64,000 nt of DNA, from positions 1 through 64,000 of the forward strand of contig DUMJ01000083.1 of the NCBI GenBank assembly GCA_012839925.1. The letters run 5' to 3'. Under the pieces are notes generated by a model. The model was given only the letters and a program-made list of their open reading frames with translations, ran no database searches and had not been told where the DNA came from. Shown here piece after piece: positions 57,060-64,000 of the stretch (within the stretch, counting starts at the first letter, position 1; each line of letters begins with the position of its first letter). This DNA comes from a bacterium (GTDB lineage: Bacteria > DUMJ01). Position numbers and translations under genes: made by a program.

Positions 57060-59618
57060 TCACCTGTCAATAGTCTGAGTCTTATAGTTTTCCCATTCTT
57101 CCTCAGAAATCGGTCTGTTGAAACTTCTCAATTGACTTAACTTAAACCCGTGCTTCTTGGCTAATTCACGGAAATAATCCATAGCTTCCAGGGTAAGATC
57201 ACTACCTAAACTCATATCTCTATAATCTCTCTCTAATGCGAGCATCATGGTCTCAGACATACAGGCATAAGCCAATCCTCTATCCAACCCGAATCTCCAA
57301 CCAAGAGATGGTCTTCCTGGTATCTCTATAATACCTCCATCAATTACAAGTATATCTGGTCTTATCTTCTTTATAGAAGGACTTACATTTGGTGGTCTGG
57401 ATATATCACATATTATAGAATGTCTTCTTACAACATTTGGGTCTATAATCTCTTTAGGGCTATTAGTTGCAGTAACTATTATCTGAGATTCTATAAGAGC
57501 AGAATTGATATCTGTTGTTATTGATATAAAACCGTTCTCTTTTAGTACTTCTAATATACCATTCCAGCTGTCTAAATCATCAGGAGATGGTAATCTTAGA
57601 CCAGACAGGTATTCCCCTATACTTCCCTCGTAAGGATTCCATCCGGTTTTCAACAGTTTTGATATATAGATGCAGAGCTCTATACCAACCCTCCTCAACC
57701 TTCTTACACTGGACTTAGGATGAGCCGGATTTCCAACAAGAATTATTCTATGCAGATCTTTACCAAGAAGTATTGCCAGCGCCTTACCTATAGCACCAGT
57801 AGCCCCTACAATACTGGCAGTAGCTTCACTGAGAGGAATTCCTGACTTTTCAGAGGCAAATTTTATAGCATCCACCCCAGCCACCACCGTATAACTATTT
57901 CCTGTAGTTAACGGGACATACTTACCTTTTAACAGTGTTCCCCCTCTGGTGACTACCGAGGTATACGCCCCCAATCCTACTATTCTTGCCCCTCTGTCAA
58001 CCGCAAGTTTTATCGCATCTTCTATGATCTCAAGCATTTCATCTTGAGGGGTTTCTATCATCTGACGTGCTGTATAGGGTATATTGACAAACTCCCCGTA
58101 AGCTCTGGCTCCACATTGAGAGGTTATTTTAACCTTTCCTATAACAAAAGGTCTAATGATTTCTTTACTTATCTGAGAAAAGAGTTCCAACTTTTCTTCG
58201 GGAAGAGCAGAGAGTGTGGGGTCAAATTCATAATAATTTGCCAGATCTAAGGGGTGTACCAGAAATGCAAAACGACCCTCTTCCTCATCTGGAGATGACA
58301 TAAGGCTATCATCCCACGATTCTCTCTCGAAAGAAGGTATGGTATAATTAGATAACTCTTCTCTCCTTAAATCCAGAATCGGGCGAAGAAGTTCAGGAGT
58401 ATTCCCTTCATTTAATATACTTAAGACATCCCTGAAAGAATTTATAACCTCTTCGCAATCCTTCCATTCAGTTATAAAAGATGGTTCCAATCTAATTACC
58501 TTACTATTTCTTAAAGTTGGAGCCAGTCTAATTTTTTTCTCGTTTAATAAGTAACTGACGATTGGATAAGAGAGGCTATTCTGCTCTGAAAGTATACTTA
58601 ACATACTCTGAGGATAATATTCTCTTTTCATCTCCAATTCCAACCCCAAAAAGTATCCTTTTCCCCTAGCATCTTTTAAGAGTTTTGGAAAATCATCTCT
58701 TAATTTTAATAATTCATTTAAAAGTCTCTGCCCATTTTCTCTTATCCTGTATATCAGTTCCCTGTTATTTCTGGTAATTATATCTATAACTCTATCAGTA
58801 ATCTTGCAGGCTATATTATTACCAGCGAATGTAGAAAAGTAATTTAAATCAAATCCTCTAGGATAAAATTCCTCTTTAACTAAACAGGCATTCACAGGAT
58901 AGATACCTCCACCCAATACCTTGCCTATAAGCAATATGTCAGGAGTGATACCTTCCTCTTCACAGGCAAATAAAAATCCGGTACGACCTAAGCCTGTCTG
59001 AATCTCATCAATGATAAAAACTACTCTATATTTCTTACACAACTCACTTACCTGAGTGAGATACCCTTTAGGGGGGATAACAATACCTCCCTCTCCCTGT
59101 ATCGGCTCCATCATAACCCCCGCATATCTTGCTCCACCATTCTTTAACTCCTCTTCCAGTACATCAATATCTCCATAGGGTACATATTTAAATCCATCCT
59201 CCTGCATCCCATGATATCCGCCTTCAGCAACAATGATATTTCTCTTCCCAGAGGATAATCTTGCCATCTTTATGGCGATATTGACCGCTTCTGTACCGGA
59301 GTTTGTAAACACCACATACTTAAGACCTTCAGGGGCTAAACTTATCAGTTTTTCGGCAACACTCTCCTGAGACTCTGAGATTGAAGCCTGGACAATACTG
59401 GGGAGCTTTTCCCCCTTTATCTCTTCCAGTACCTCCCATATTTCAGGGTAATTAAATCCAAAAGGAACAGCTCCAAAAGAGGAAATAAAATCTAAATAAC
59501 GATTTCCAACATTATCATAGAGATAATTTCCTTCACCATATGTAAAATTTTTATCTAATTTTAATATTCTAAGTTCTCTCTTAATGTATGGATTAATGTA
59601 ATCTTTAAAATCTTCCAA
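57060..59618 (-). CDS. Class III aminotransferase fused to acyl-ACP reductase-like domain
   Basis: 852 residues. Residues 1-410 are a complete class III PLP aminotransferase (NSGTEAVNIAIKMAR, EPIQGEGGI, Asp204 in FIIDEIQTG, PLP Lys233 in IGKVLGGGIYP). Residues from about 445 match the cyanobacterial fatty aldehyde-forming acyl-ACP reductase: GLGAYTSVVTRGG, LTTGNSYTV, NADPH loop IVGATGAIGKAL, and YACMSETMMLALE with Cys786 at the place of the thioester-forming Cys. Inferred: reduction of an acyl thioester to an aldehyde, then transamination to an amine. It stands alone with its own promoter, divergent from a glycosyltransferase. Confidence 0.85.
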   Translation of the reverse strand: MEDFKDYINPYIKRELRILKLDKNFTYGEGNYLYDNVGNRYLDFISSFGAVPFGFNYPEIWEVLEEIKGEKLPSIVQASISESQESVAEKLISLAPEGLKYVVFTNSGTEAVNIAIKMARLSSGKRNIIVAEGGYHGMQEDGFKYVPYGDIDVLEEELKNGGARYAGVMMEPIQGEGGIVIPPKGYLTQVSELCKKYRVVFIIDEIQTGLGRTGFLFACEEEGITPDILLIGKVLGGGIYPVNACLVKEEFYPRGFDLNYFSTFAGNNIACKITDRVIDIITRNNRELIYRIRENGQRLLNELLKLRDDFPKLLKDARGKGYFLGLELEMKREYYPQSMLSILSEQNSLSYPIVSYLLNEKKIRLAPTLRNSKVIRLEPSFITEWKDCEEVINSFRDVLSILNEGNTPELLRPILDLRREELSNYTIPSFERESWDDSLMSSPDEEEGRFAFLVHPLDLANYYEFDPTLSALPEEKLELFSQISKEIIRPFVIGKVKITSQCGARAYGEFVNIPYTARQMIETPQDEMLEIIEDAIKLAVDRGARIVGLGAYTSVVTRGGTLLKGKYVPLTTGNSYTVVAGVDAIKFASEKSGIPLSEATASIVGATGAIGKALAILLGKDLHRIILVGNPAHPKSSVRRLRRVGIELCIYISKLLKTGWNPYEGSIGEYLSGLRLPSPDDLDSWNGILEVLKENGFISITTDINSALIESQIIVTATNSPKEIIDPNVVRRHSIICDISRPPNVSPSIKKIRPDILVIDGGIIEIPGRPSLGWRFGLDRGLAYACMSETMMLALERDYRDMSLGSDLTLEAMDYFRELAKKHGFKLSQLRSFNRPISEEEWENYKTQTIDR

Positions 59619-59651
59619 TCTTTTTCCTCCTGTAATAACTTAATCTTTTCT

Positions 59652-59680
59652 ATTTTATCAGAACTGACATCTCAATACAA
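59652..59680 (-). promoter_or_regulatory. Promoter of the aminotransferase-reductase gene
   Basis: Minus strand: TTGTAT (59675-59680), 17-base spacer, TAAAAT (59652-59657), about 33 bases before the start codon, with AGGAGG between. Confidence 0.55.
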
Positions 59681-59689
59681 ATGTTGTTA

Positions 59690-59698
59690 TGGTATAAT
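59690..59698 (+). promoter_or_regulatory. Extended -10 promoter of a predicted leaderless mRNA (GT2 gene)
   Basis: TGG plus TATAAT (59693-59698), seven bases, then the ATG at 59706. No Shine-Dalgarno lies between. Confidence 0.5.
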
Positions 59699-59705
59699 AA
59701 GTGGT

Positions 59706-60599
59706 ATGGAGACCCTTGTAAGCGTAATAATCCCTACGAGAAACAGAAGGACAATTATCGGTAAGTGTATAGAATGTATATTAAATCAGACCTATCGTTC
59801 CTATGAGGTTATAGTGATAGACGATGGGAGTGAAGATGGTACAGAAGATACTCTTGATAAATTTTCCAGCAATGATAACTTTAAATACATAAAGCTTGGA
59901 GAGAGGAAGGGACCAGCCTACTGCAGAAATCTCGGAGTAAGAGAGAGTAATGGGAAGATACTTATCTTCATAGATAGTGACATTTTCGTTTTACCAGACT
60001 TTATAGAAAGTCATATTGAAACTCATAGAAATCATCCCGAGGGAATAGTCGGTGTTGGTCCTGTCATCGCTATTTCCAAGATAGATGAAAAATTACCTGA
60101 AAAGGGCTCGGTATTAGATTTTTCTAACGCTTACTTTGCCTCAGGTAACGCCTCTTTATCAAGAGACATATATCTAAAGGTTAGAGGATTCGACGAGGTC
60201 TTCAATGTATACGGCTGGGAAGATATAGACTTTGGGCTAAAATTAAAGAGTCTTGGCATAAAATCTGTTAAGGTCCCCAGGGCTATAGGATACCATTATC
60301 AGCCTCTCCCCAAAGAGGAAGATATTGATTCGCTTATAGAGAAGGAGCGGGAAAGGGCTAGAACGGCTCTCTATCTATATAAAAAATATCCAACCCTGGA
60401 AGTAAAGCTTATGATACAGCTCAGCTCTTTCCATAGGATACTGAATAGATTTCTTACTGGATTTGGATATATAGATAAAAAAAGGGTAATCAGAATTCTC
60501 AATTCTAACAGGAGTTATAACATAAAAAGACTTGTTCTTACAGTATTTCTAACCAGGGTATACCTTGACGCCCTGGAGAAAGAGTTAAAAGTTCTATAA
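59706..60599 (+). CDS. Glycosyltransferase family 2
   Basis: 297 residues, GT-A fold: VSVIIPTRNRRTIIGKCIECIL, VIVIDDGSEDGT, DXD-like metal site FIDSDIF (about 92-98), and the acceptor-side GWEDIDFGLKLKSLG. The C-terminal 90 residues are helical. It transfers a sugar from a nucleotide donor to an unknown acceptor, possibly a surface glycan or lipid. It is divergent from the aminotransferase-reductase gene and is probably translated from a leaderless mRNA. Confidence 0.88.
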   Translation: METLVSVIIPTRNRRTIIGKCIECILNQTYRSYEVIVIDDGSEDGTEDTLDKFSSNDNFKYIKLGERKGPAYCRNLGVRESNGKILIFIDSDIFVLPDFIESHIETHRNHPEGIVGVGPVIAISKIDEKLPEKGSVLDFSNAYFASGNASLSRDIYLKVRGFDEVFNVYGWEDIDFGLKLKSLGIKSVKVPRAIGYHYQPLPKEEDIDSLIEKERERARTALYLYKKYPTLEVKLMIQLSSFHRILNRFLTGFGYIDKKRVIRILNSNRSYNIKRLVLTVFLTRVYLDALEKELKVL

Positions 60600-60604
60600 C
60601 TAAA

Positions 60605-60627
60605 GGGCAGGATTATCTATCCTGCCC
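60605..60627. terminator. Bidirectional terminator hairpin
   Basis: Arms GGGCAGGAT/ATCCTGCCC, loop TATCT, between the convergent GT2 and TPR-protein genes. The minus-strand copy is followed by TTTAGTT. Confidence 0.7.
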
Positions 60628-60638
60628 CAAGCTTCATA

Positions 60639-61169
60639 TTACTCTGTCCCTTCTTCTTCATAAGACTTAAGATAATCTATACTCCACTGGGCGCTTTCAG
60701 CCAGGTCACTGTCCGGATACTCATCAATCAGTTTCTGATATTCATTTATAGCCTCTTCATACTTCTCGAGATACTCATAGGAAGAAGCTATGTCATATTG
60801 AGCGTCATCAGCCCATTCACTATCAGGATATTGTTCCAGAAATGCCCTGTACTCTTCTATAGCCTTTTCGTATTCTCCTTCATAGTACAAATCACGAATA
60901 CGATTATACTCGGCTTCGTCAGGAGCCATCTCTGCAGCAGCTTCGGTTTCTTCAGCCACCTCTTCTGTCTCGGTAACCTCCTCAGTCACCTCTTCTGTCT
61001 CGGTAGCCTCTTCAGTTCCTACAAATTCTTCAGTCACTTCCTCTGCAGTTTCAGTGGTAACTTCTTGCTCCTCCGGTCCTCCGCCTGTAGATACAGCTAT
61101 TATTATAGCTATTACTACCACGGCTACTACCAAATATGGTAGCCACTTAGGAAGATTACGTTTTTCCAT
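60639..61169 (-). CDS. Membrane-anchored TPR protein with acidic linker
   Basis: 176 residues: basic N-terminus, one membrane helix (about 11-27), a repetitive acidic Glu/Thr/Val linker (about 33-82, units like TEEVTEE), then two to three TPR units (YEKAIEEYRAFLEQYPDSEWADDAQYDI type) of the YbgF/BamD-like outer-membrane lipoprotein kind. It would project TPRs from the membrane as a scaffold. The acidic linker makes it look like a cell-wall-spanning spacer. Confidence 0.75.
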   Translation of the reverse strand: MEKRNLPKWLPYLVVAVVVIAIIIAVSTGGGPEEQEVTTETAEEVTEEFVGTEEATETEEVTEEVTETEEVAEETEAAAEMAPDEAEYNRIRDLYYEGEYEKAIEEYRAFLEQYPDSEWADDAQYDIASSYEYLEKYEEAINEYQKLIDEYPDSDLAESAQWSIDYLKSYEEEGTE

Positions 61170-61332
61170 TCTACATACCTCCTTTTTCAGTTATTATTAA
61201 TCCTGTTTGATTTTAGCCTCTGATAATTAATATGAAGAAACAGATCAAATAGTTCGCAGATCCATATGGACTTTTCAAATGGAAGATAAATTCTATATAA
61301 TAGAGTTAAATTAAACAAGTCAGGAGGTTATT

Positions 61333-61815
61333 ATGAATAAGAACTACTCTATAGAAGAGATACTGGAGATAGCTGTAAAGATAGAGGAGAATGGAGTTTT
61401 GTTCTACAGAACTTTAGCTGAACAGACCAGAGATAAAAGGATCGAAGAACTCTTCAGATTCCTTGAGGGAGAAGAAAGGGAACATATCTCGGTATTCAAA
61501 AACATATATGAGAATCTCACCAAAAAGACCTTTGAGAAGGCTTTTTCTGAAGAAGAGGCAAATATGTATTTGCATGCCCTGATAGAGAATAGGATCTTCA
61601 AAAAACCAGAAGAAATTATATCCACTGTTAGTAGAAACGATGGACTATCTGCAGTGGATATAGCTATTCAGGTAGAGAAAGATACCATTCTATACTACTA
61701 TGAGATTCTGGAAAACCTGACAGGGAAAGAGAAAGACCTGGTAAAGGAACTTATAAACCAGGAAAAAACTCATGTATACAGGCTTACAACCCTCAAAAAT
61801 ACTTTAAGGGGCTAG
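61333..61815 (+). CDS. Ferritin-like/rubrerythrin-type di-iron protein
   Basis: 160 residues, four-helix bundle with two E...ExxH sets: AVKIEENGVLFYRTLAEQ with EGEEREHISVF, and AIQVEKDTILYYYEIL with LINQEKTHVYRLTTL. There is no rubredoxin tail. Relatives detoxify peroxide or store iron in anaerobes. AGGAGG precedes the start; it is monocistronic with a strong terminator at its stop codon. Confidence 0.87.
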   Translation: MNKNYSIEEILEIAVKIEENGVLFYRTLAEQTRDKRIEELFRFLEGEEREHISVFKNIYENLTKKTFEKAFSEEEANMYLHALIENRIFKKPEEIISTVSRNDGLSAVDIAIQVEKDTILYYYEILENLTGKEKDLVKELINQEKTHVYRLTTLKNTLRG

Positions 61816-61829
61816 AAATCTAGCCCCTT
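61806..61829. terminator. Terminator hairpin after the ferritin-like gene
   Basis: Arms AAGGGGCTAG/CTAGCCCCTT with a 4-base loop; the left arm contains the TAG stop codon. It also lies 8 bases before the convergent transaldolase stop. Confidence 0.7.
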
Positions 61830-61836
61830 ATGAACT

Positions 61837-62490
61837 CTATATCTCAGGATTAGGAACTTTCTTCCAATCTTCCAGGAATCTCTTCAAGCCTATATCGGTA
61901 AGTGGATGGTGGAAGAGTTGCTCAAGTACCTTGAATGGAGCAGTAACTATATGCGCTCCTAATCTTGCCGCCTGTAGTATATGGATAGGATGCCTTACAC
62001 TTGCCACTATTACCTCTGTCTTATAACCATAGTTATTGAAAATGGTAAGTATATCTTCTACTACCTGCATCCCCTCAGTGGAAATGTCATCCCATCTACC
62101 AATAAATGGGCTTACATAACCTGCTCCAGCCTTGGCTGCAATTAATGCCTGTGTTGGGGAGAAAGTAAGCGTAACATTTGTCTTCACTCCCCTATTAGAT
62201 AACTCTTTCACCGCCATAATACCCTCTGGGGTCATGGGAATTTTAACCACCACATTGGGAGCTAAACTAGATAACTTTATAGCCTCTTTGATCATACCAT
62301 CTGCTTCTGTACTTATAACTTCAAGGTTCACCGGTCCGTCAACAGTATTCAATATCTCCATCACAACTTCTTTAAACGGTCTATTCTCTCTAGAAATTAT
62401 TGTCGGATTGGTGGTTACACCATCCAGCAGCCCCCACTTTTTTATCTGTCTTATCTCTTCTATATTAGCTGTATCAGCAAAGAATTTCAT
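61837..62490 (-). CDS. Transaldolase, small (TalC/Fsa-like) type
   Basis: 217 residues: [21 protein letters not shown]-terminus, GVTTNPTII, Schiff-base Lys in [12 protein letters not shown] (about 86), [19 protein letters not shown] and SPFIGRWDD. It moves dihydroxyacetone units in the pentose phosphate pathway; fructose-6-phosphate aldolase is the alternative. It lies 4 bases after the livF-like gene, an unusual neighbour. Confidence 0.95.
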   Translation of the reverse strand: MKFFADTANIEEIRQIKKWGLLDGVTTNPTIISRENRPFKEVVMEILNTVDGPVNLEVISTEADGMIKEAIKLSSLAPNVVVKIPMTPEGIMAVKELSNRGVKTNVTLTFSPTQALIAAKAGAGYVSPFIGRWDDISTEGMQVVEDILTIFNNYGYKTEVIVASVRHPIHILQAARLGAHIVTAPFKVLEQLFHHPLTDIGLKRFLEDWKKVPNPEI

Positions 62491-62494
62491 AATA

Positions 62495-63193
62495 TCAACC
62501 TCCTAAGTAAGCTTTTTTTACAGCATCATTATTTAACAGTTCTTTCCCTGTACCTTCCATAACCACTCTACCCGTCTCAATTACATAAGCCCTGTGAGCA
62601 ATCTGAAGCGCCATATAAGCATTCTGCTCGACAAGAAGGATAGTAACTCCCTGTCCATTTATCTCCTTAATAGTCTCGAAGATATTAAGCACTAAAAGAG
62701 GGGCAAGTCCCAGAGACGGTTCGTCCAGTAATATTACTCTCGGCTTTCCCATAAGGGCACGGGATATAGCCAGCATCTGCTGTTCTCCACCACTCAATGT
62801 TCCTGCCTTCTGCTTCTGCCTTTCCTTCAACCTCGGGAACAGGGAGAATACCCAGTCCAGTTCTCTAGATATATCGTCTCTTCTCAGATAAGCCCCCATA
62901 AGAAGATTTTCCATAACTGTAAGATTACTAAATACTCTTCTACCCTCTGGTACCTGTAAAATACCCAACCCTGCTATTTCATTTGGAGCCATCCTGGTTA
63001 AATCCTGACCATCAAAAGTAATGGTCCCCTTTTTAGGTCTGATAAGTCCAGATATCGTTCTAAGGGTAGTTGTCTTCCCTGCCCCGTTTGCACCTATAAG
63101 TGTCACAATCTCTCCGTCATTTACCGTTAAAGATACCTCTTTCAGAGCTCTTATGACACCGTAATATACATCTATCCCTTCTATCTTAAGCAT
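62495..63193 (-). CDS. ABC transporter ATPase, LivF type
   Basis: 232 residues: Walker [11 protein letters not shown], signature LSGGEQQML, Walker [15 protein letters not shown]-loop LLVEQNA. The LivF branch energises uptake of branched-chain amino acids or similar compounds. The other liv genes (permeases, LivG, binding protein) are not in view. It abuts the PmbA/TldE-like gene. Confidence 0.9.
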   Translation of the reverse strand: MLKIEGIDVYYGVIRALKEVSLTVNDGEIVTLIGANGAGKTTTLRTISGLIRPKKGTITFDGQDLTRMAPNEIAGLGILQVPEGRRVFSNLTVMENLLMGAYLRRDDISRELDWVFSLFPRLKERQKQKAGTLSGGEQQMLAISRALMGKPRVILLDEPSLGLAPLLVLNIFETIKEINGQGVTILLVEQNAYMALQIAHRAYVIETGRVVMEGTGKELLNNDAVKKAYLGG

Positions 63194-64000
63194 CTATCTG
63201 GTCACTCCTGTAAAATGGAAATTACCAAGTTTTAAGGCTGGCACTAAAGTGGGATATATAAAATATTCTCCAGCTATATGTAAATCTTTTCCCACAGCTT
63301 CGGTAGAGTTTAAAGCCTCCAGTATACTCTGGGTAAACCTCATATTCTTCACCGGTCTGGTGATCTCCCCATCCTCTATAAGAAACGTACCATCTCTTGT
63401 CATCCCAGTAATTATAGTTTTAACAGGGTCTACCATATTAGTATAGTGGAATCTTGTAACCAGAATACCTTTTTTAGTAGAAGCTATCATATCCTCTAAG
63501 GTATTATCCCCGGGTAAGAGCGTAAGGTTAAATGGAAGCGGACCGTCTGTACTTGGTTGTGGAAGGGCATTCCCGGTTGAAGTTTTCCCTTCTTTCTTAG
63601 CATATTTAAAATCATAGACAAGATTCCTGGCAATCCCTCCTTCAATAAGGATAACATCCTGTCTGGGTAGACCTTCAAAGTCGAAAGGAAGGCTGATAGT
63701 CTTAGAATGGGATGGATAATCCCATATATTTATCAGTTCTGATGCTATCTTTTCACTCAGTTTTCCAACGAGAAAACTCCTCCCTTCTTCAAATTGCTTG
63801 GCACCGAAACCCATAAGGCCTAAAAAAGAAACCAGTGTACCTGCAGCCTGTGGTTCCAGTATCACCGTATAATATCCAGGAGAAAGTTCTACAGGATTTT
63901 GCCCATTTCTTGCCTTATTGCTTGCTATCTTAGCAAGAGATATAAAATCTATACTATCCAGGTCCTTTTCCATATCGTATACATAACCACTTGAATCTCC
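63194..64000 (-). CDS. pmbA: TldD/PmbA (TldE) family metalloprotease subunit, cut by window edge
   Basis: At least 269 residues, open to the edge; the N-terminus is outside, and the in-frame Met at 63973 is internal (GDSSGYVYD precedes it). TldE-like segments include DVILIEGGIARNLVYDFKYA, STGNALP and DGTFLIEDGEITRPVKNMRFTQS. TldD/TldE complexes degrade unfolded or modified peptides such as microcin and antitoxin precursors. TldE has no metal site itself; tldD would be expected just beyond the edge. Confidence 0.87.
   Translation of the reverse strand, partial: GDSSGYVYDMEKDLDSIDFISLAKIASNKARNGQNPVELSPGYYTVILEPQAAGTLVSFLGLMGFGAKQFEEGRSFLVGKLSEKIASELINIWDYPSHSKTISLPFDFEGLPRQDVILIEGGIARNLVYDFKYAKKEGKTSTGNALPQPSTDGPLPFNLTLLPGDNTLEDMIASTKKGILVTRFHYTNMVDPVKTIITGMTRDGTFLIEDGEITRPVKNMRFTQSILEALNSTEAVGKDLHIAGEYFIYPTLVPALKLGNFHFTGVTR

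Noticed and set aside
60930..61070. Short tandem repeats as a possible repeat array
   Set aside because: They are the Glu/Thr/Val codons of the acidic linker in the TPR protein, not a CRISPR or satellite.

Overview
The window is a chromosomal segment from an AT-rich anaerobic bacterium that I cannot place in a phylum. A SCIFF peptide with its radical-SAM maturase, a SpoIID homologue, DUF5317, DUF3842, an MurT ligase and strong AGGAGG ribosome binding sites are Clostridia-like. YajC, an O-antigen-ligase-type membrane protein and a secreted protein resembling an outer-membrane barrel suggest two membranes. Genes are packed in long overlapping operons. No phage, plasmid, insertion sequence or CRISPR array was seen.

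Left part (1-16300, mostly minus strand): the start of tuf preceded by Thr-Tyr-Gly-Thr tRNA genes in the order known from the Escherichia coli tufB operon; then about 11 kb of sulfatase genes. Five sulfatase-fold enzymes, none with a signal peptide, lie with a peptide/opine-type solute-binding protein and IclR and GntR regulators. Three carry the Cys maturation motif; two have Thr at that position and each is followed directly by a Cys-type gene. Next come a two-component system, a polyferredoxin membrane protein and sugar-isomerase-like genes.

Middle (16300-46400): Glu/Lys tRNAs, an AIR-synthase-like protein, an ECF-spoIID-queA-tgt-yajC operon, MurT without GatD, ketol-acid reductoisomerase, and one compact aspartate-family operon ilvE-lysA-hom-thrC-thrB-asd-lysC-ACT-PFL. 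Then an endoglycoceramidase-like GH5, enolase-pyruvate kinase-FtsB-S1, and an M50 protease split by a frameshift. A shared 26-bp motif lies just upstream of the -35 box of three carbon-metabolism promoters (before 28293, 38281 and 41927). A near-perfect promoter followed by a strong terminator marks a probable small RNA gene at 40870-40959.

Right part (46400-64000): a GH78 rhamnosidase, an orphan FecCD permease, PhoU; an eight-gene plus-strand operon starting with an unusual five-cysteine SCIFF precursor; and an 852-residue fusion of a class III aminotransferase with a cyanobacterial-type acyl-ACP reductase, a predicted acyl thioester-to-amine enzyme and the most unusual protein here. Three genes (11313, 17926, 59706) have their -10 box exactly 7 nt before the start codon and no Shine-Dalgarno, so leaderless mRNAs are likely.
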